7,459 bases of DNA from Candidatus Kaiserbacteria bacterium RIFCSPLOWO2_01_FULL_54_20 (GTDB lineage Bacteria > Patescibacteriota > Minisyncoccia > Phycocordibacterales > UBA2100). The translations under genes were made by a program, and so were the position numbers. A model generated the notes under the pieces. That model was not told the DNA's origin and did no database searches. It saw only the letters and a list, made by a program, of their open reading frames with translations. The stretch lies in assembly GCA_001783355.1 (NCBI GenBank), contig MFMA01000016.1, positions 2,604 to 10,062 of the forward strand, given 5' to 3'. Below, piece after piece: positions 5,270 to 7,459 of the stretch (within the stretch, counting starts at the first letter, position 1; each line of letters starts with the position of its first letter).

Positions 5270-7157
5270 GGCGCTGACGCTCGGCGACGATTTTACGCAG
5301 AAACGCAGTCATCCTATCCTTGGACTGGCCGTCAAAACAGAACTGCTCTTTCATAAATTCGTCAGCGCGCCGAACTTGCTTTTGACGAACCTCTAGGGAA
5401 CTAAGCTCTTGGAAGTGTCGCATAAGATCTGTTCTGTCACGCGCGATGCGGAGCGCCCCTGCTGTCTCCCACGCATCAAAATCATGATCGAGCGTGAGCG
5501 GCAGATAGAGAATAACCGGCCGGTGGAGAATGAGCGTTTCGAGCAGAAGCGTCGAATTCATAGAGACAACGATGGTCGAAAGTTCGATGAGCGCGCGGAG
5601 ATTATCGAACTGCGCCATATGCGCATCTGGACCAAAAAGATCAAGTGTTTCCTTACGGTTATAGAAACTGTAGCGATCCTTCCCCGGTTTCGGACGCAGA
5701 AGATACTGTACATTTTTATTTTCTCGAGCAAGAAAGGCGAGATCCTCGATAATGTCTCGCGCGGTATAGCTCGTGAATCCATAATAATCGAGTTGAGGGA
5801 AGAGGAATGGGATGCCGAGAAGTGCCGTCGGTGCGGATGAGTGGAGTCCAAGTTTTTTTCGAAGCGCAGCCTGTTCAACCTCCGGTAGAGGCGTCGCATA
5901 TGCATCAAAGCGCGGTGAGCCTATCGGGATGATACGTGAAGCATCGACACCGAAGGTCTCGTACTGTTTCGCCATATGCGGGCCATAGGAGGCGAGGTAA
6001 TGCGCAGAAAGACGGGAATACGGATGATTGAGGTCCATCGGAGCAAGTGCATGCTGTAGGTCGATACAGGGAATACCCGCCTGTTCGGCGACGCGGGCGA
6101 TTATATTGTTGTACCCCTTAACCGAAGTGAAGAGCAGGACACAGTTGATCCGCCGTCGCGAGAAGAGGCGCTTAGTGCTCTCAATCGTATGGACCATATC
6201 TTCCCCGCTCGCTATCACCGCTTTGAGCGCTTCGCGCGCCACTTTCCACAGCGATATGCCGTTGTAAACGAACGCCTTAGCAACCTCCGGACGTTCTCCA
6301 AGAGCCTCGAAGGCGCGGATGAACTCCCTGGTTTTCTCGTGTGCGATCGTTCTCTCGCGCGCGTCGGCGAAGTCAAGACGGTGGTGGAAACGAGCACGTG
6401 ATCGCCAGACATCGCCCTTCATGGACCAGATCTCTCGGCGGCGGGACATCACGACCTCCAGATCCGGCATGGCGCGCACGAAGGGAGCTATGCGTGACCA
6501 CGGATCAGTCGCGAAAAGCCTTATCGCACGCGGTCTGCGGAGACTGACCGCGGCATTCACTACGACCGTGACCGCGCGCACAAGACGTTCTTTAATGCCG
6601 CGCACTATTGCCTGTCGTTCACCCCGATGCCGATACGTCGCAGGAACTTCGATTACTTCACATTCGAGACCGCACATCTGCGCAAGATGCCGGGCGACAG
6701 CGAACGGAATCTGTACGAAAGGCGCTTCGGTCGGCAATGCCGTCTTCGGCACATATCGAAATGATTCGGGAATGACGACGCGGCTCGGTCGCAGGCGTTC
6801 GAGTACCTGCCCGATGACGGAGAGGTGATAGTAGAGCATCTGGAAGTAATATAAAAAGGGCATTTCATACGGCTCCCCGAGGAGGATGCCGTCGTGCGCG
6901 AAAAAGGCGAATTCCTTCTTCCGATACCAAGTCCGCGCGAGCTTTCGCGTGAACTCAACTGGCCCCCGCTCGCCTTCCGGCGACTTCGCCACCTGCCGGA
7001 GCGGTACATGCGGAATTCCGCGGTTCTTAAGTTCAAGCTCTATCTCCCAGTCGAGCGCCACTACTTCGAATTTCTCTCCGGCCGCCAAGCGCTTCTCGAG
7101 CACCGGAAGGTGCTCGAGCTCATAGATAATAAATAAGTGTTTTTTGCTCTCATTCAT
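5265..7157 (-). CDS. Large surface-polysaccharide GT-B-type glycosyltransferase-like protein (SpsB/CDP-glycerol transferase-like C-terminal region)
   Basis: This is a 630-residue protein without a signal peptide. The C-terminal half (about residues 330-630) has the layout of GT-B surface-polysaccharide transferases related to SpsB, Kdo-type and CDP-glycerol glycerophosphotransferase families. It contains GIPCIDLQHALAP (361-373, the LQHG-type motif), YLASYGPHMAKQYETFGV (387-404), IPIGSPRFDAY (410-420), YLLRPKPGKDR (485-495, where many relatives have R-x-H-P), VSMNSTLLLETL (531-542) and a terminal FDGQSKDRMTAFL (608-620). The first 330 residues are a separate region, starting with a Rossmann-like strand HLFIIYELEH (7-16), with no motif I recognise. 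It probably transfers a sugar or sugar phosphate onto a lipid-linked glycan at the inner membrane; donor and acceptor are unknown. Its ATG overlaps the upstream gene's stop as ATGA, and the next gene follows after 6 bp. The hydrophobic stretch AVTVVVNAAVSL (195-206) is too short for a firm membrane segment. Confidence 0.8.
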   Translation of the reverse strand: MNESKKHLFIIYELEHLPVLEKRLAAGEKFEVVALDWEIELELKNRGIPHVPLRQVAKSPEGERGPVEFTRKLARTWYRKKEFAFFAHDGILLGEPYEMPFLYYFQMLYYHLSVIGQVLERLRPSRVVIPESFRYVPKTALPTEAPFVQIPFAVARHLAQMCGLECEVIEVPATYRHRGERQAIVRGIKERLVRAVTVVVNAAVSLRRPRAIRLFATDPWSRIAPFVRAMPDLEVVMSRRREIWSMKGDVWRSRARFHHRLDFADARERTIAHEKTREFIRAFEALGERPEVAKAFVYNGISLWKVAREALKAVIASGEDMVHTIESTKRLFSRRRINCVLLFTSVKGYNNIIARVAEQAGIPCIDLQHALAPMDLNHPYSRLSAHYLASYGPHMAKQYETFGVDASRIIPIGSPRFDAYATPLPEVEQAALRKKLGLHSSAPTALLGIPFLFPQLDYYGFTSYTARDIIEDLAFLARENKNVQYLLRPKPGKDRYSFYNRKETLDLFGPDAHMAQFDNLRALIELSTIVVSMNSTLLLETLILHRPVILYLPLTLDHDFDAWETAGALRIARDRTDLMRHFQELSSLEVRQKQVRRADEFMKEQFCFDGQSKDRMTAFLRKIVAERQRR

Positions 7158-7459
7158 TTTGAGGCAAATTGATCTCTCAAAGAAGCAATGCGGCTCTCAA
7201 TTGAGTAGAATCCGCCGATAATCTCTCGGGCCAGATACAAGCACAACGTCACACTGTAATAGAGTACGACCCACGAGAGAATGGGGTAATGCGGCACTCC
7301 TGGTAGAAGGAGACGTTCTGCGGCATATGCAATCGCGAGGACGACGATCATGTATCCGCCCTCGTGTAATTCGTGAAGGTACCAAAGGATATTCTTCGTC
7401 AGAACTCGCAACGAAAAACGCGAGATGCTTGGTGCGGTTCCAGTACGGGCCTCTAAGGA
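7154..7459 (-). CDS. C-terminal end of a small membrane protein of unknown function (runs off right edge)
   Basis: The frame is open from the window edge to TGA at 7156-7154, giving 101 codons. It has two hydrophobic segments, at about residues 36-52 (YMIVVLAIAYAAERLLL) and 58-80 (HYPILSWVVLYYSVTLCLYLARE). These are separated by a short Pro/His loop and followed by a soluble tail ending RIASLRDQFASK, so it probably spans the membrane twice. A TTG at 7411 could start an 85-residue protein. However, it has no Shine-Dalgarno or -10-like element, and the frame continues open upstream for 16 codons to the edge, so I prefer a truncated longer gene. The stop overlaps the next start as ATGA, which places it in the same operon as the 630-residue glycosyltransferase. 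I recognise no family; a membrane partner in glycan assembly or export is only a guess from position. Confidence 0.65.
   Translation of the reverse strand, partial: SLEARTGTAPSISRFSLRVLTKNILWYLHELHEGGYMIVVLAIAYAAERLLLPGVPHYPILSWVVLYYSVTLCLYLAREIIGGFYSIESRIASLRDQFASK

Noticed and set aside
7154..7411. A complete 85-residue protein starting at TTG 7411
   Set aside because: The frame stays open to the window edge, and the TTG has neither a ribosome site nor a -10-like element, so a truncated gene is the better reading.

Overview
This window is a run of co-oriented genes, all on the minus strand, so it reads from right to left. They encode a surface-glycan biosynthesis locus. Seven genes are recognisable. 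In order of transcription they are: the C-terminal end of a small membrane protein (edge-truncated), a 630-residue GT-B-type glycosyltransferase-like protein, a Gfo/Idh/MocA sugar oxidoreductase, a DegT/DnrJ/EryC1 sugar aminotransferase, a 342-residue GT-B-like protein, an SpsF-type cytidylyltransferase and a family 2 glycosyltransferase. An eighth, the first 124 codons of a NeuB-family sialic/nonulosonic acid synthase, runs off the left edge.

The genes are packed very tightly: a 4-bp ATGA overlap, gaps of 6, 3 and 14 bp, a 14-bp overlap, and only two slightly longer gaps (53 and 23 bp) either side of the GT2 gene. No stretch over 60 bp lacks a gene. I see no RNA genes, CRISPR arrays, insertion sequences or terminators. 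Reading frames on the plus strand are antisense shadows of these genes.

Taken together, the oxidoreductase and aminotransferase could convert a sugar hydroxyl to an amine. A NeuB-type synthase would condense a hexose derivative with phosphoenolpyruvate, and an SpsF-type enzyme could charge the product with CMP. The GT2 and two GT-B proteins could assemble or polymerise the glycan. The gene classes resemble the Bacillus subtilis spore-coat polysaccharide (sps) set: SpsA GT2, SpsB large GT-B, SpsC aminotransferase, SpsE NeuB-like, SpsF cytidylyltransferase and SpsG GT-B-like. The extra member here is the Gfo/Idh enzyme. The actual sugar cannot be read from the sequence.

The organism cannot be named. 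Clear Shine-Dalgarno sites are absent at the starts, and TATAGT-like -10 hexamers sit 5-11 nt before several start codons. This suggests a bacterium that uses leaderless or nearly leaderless transcripts. Together with the compact layout it is compatible with, but not proof of, a Patescibacteria/CPR-type genome. Base composition is mosaic: the GT2 gene is clearly AT-richer than its neighbours, which suggests a glycan locus assembled by exchange.
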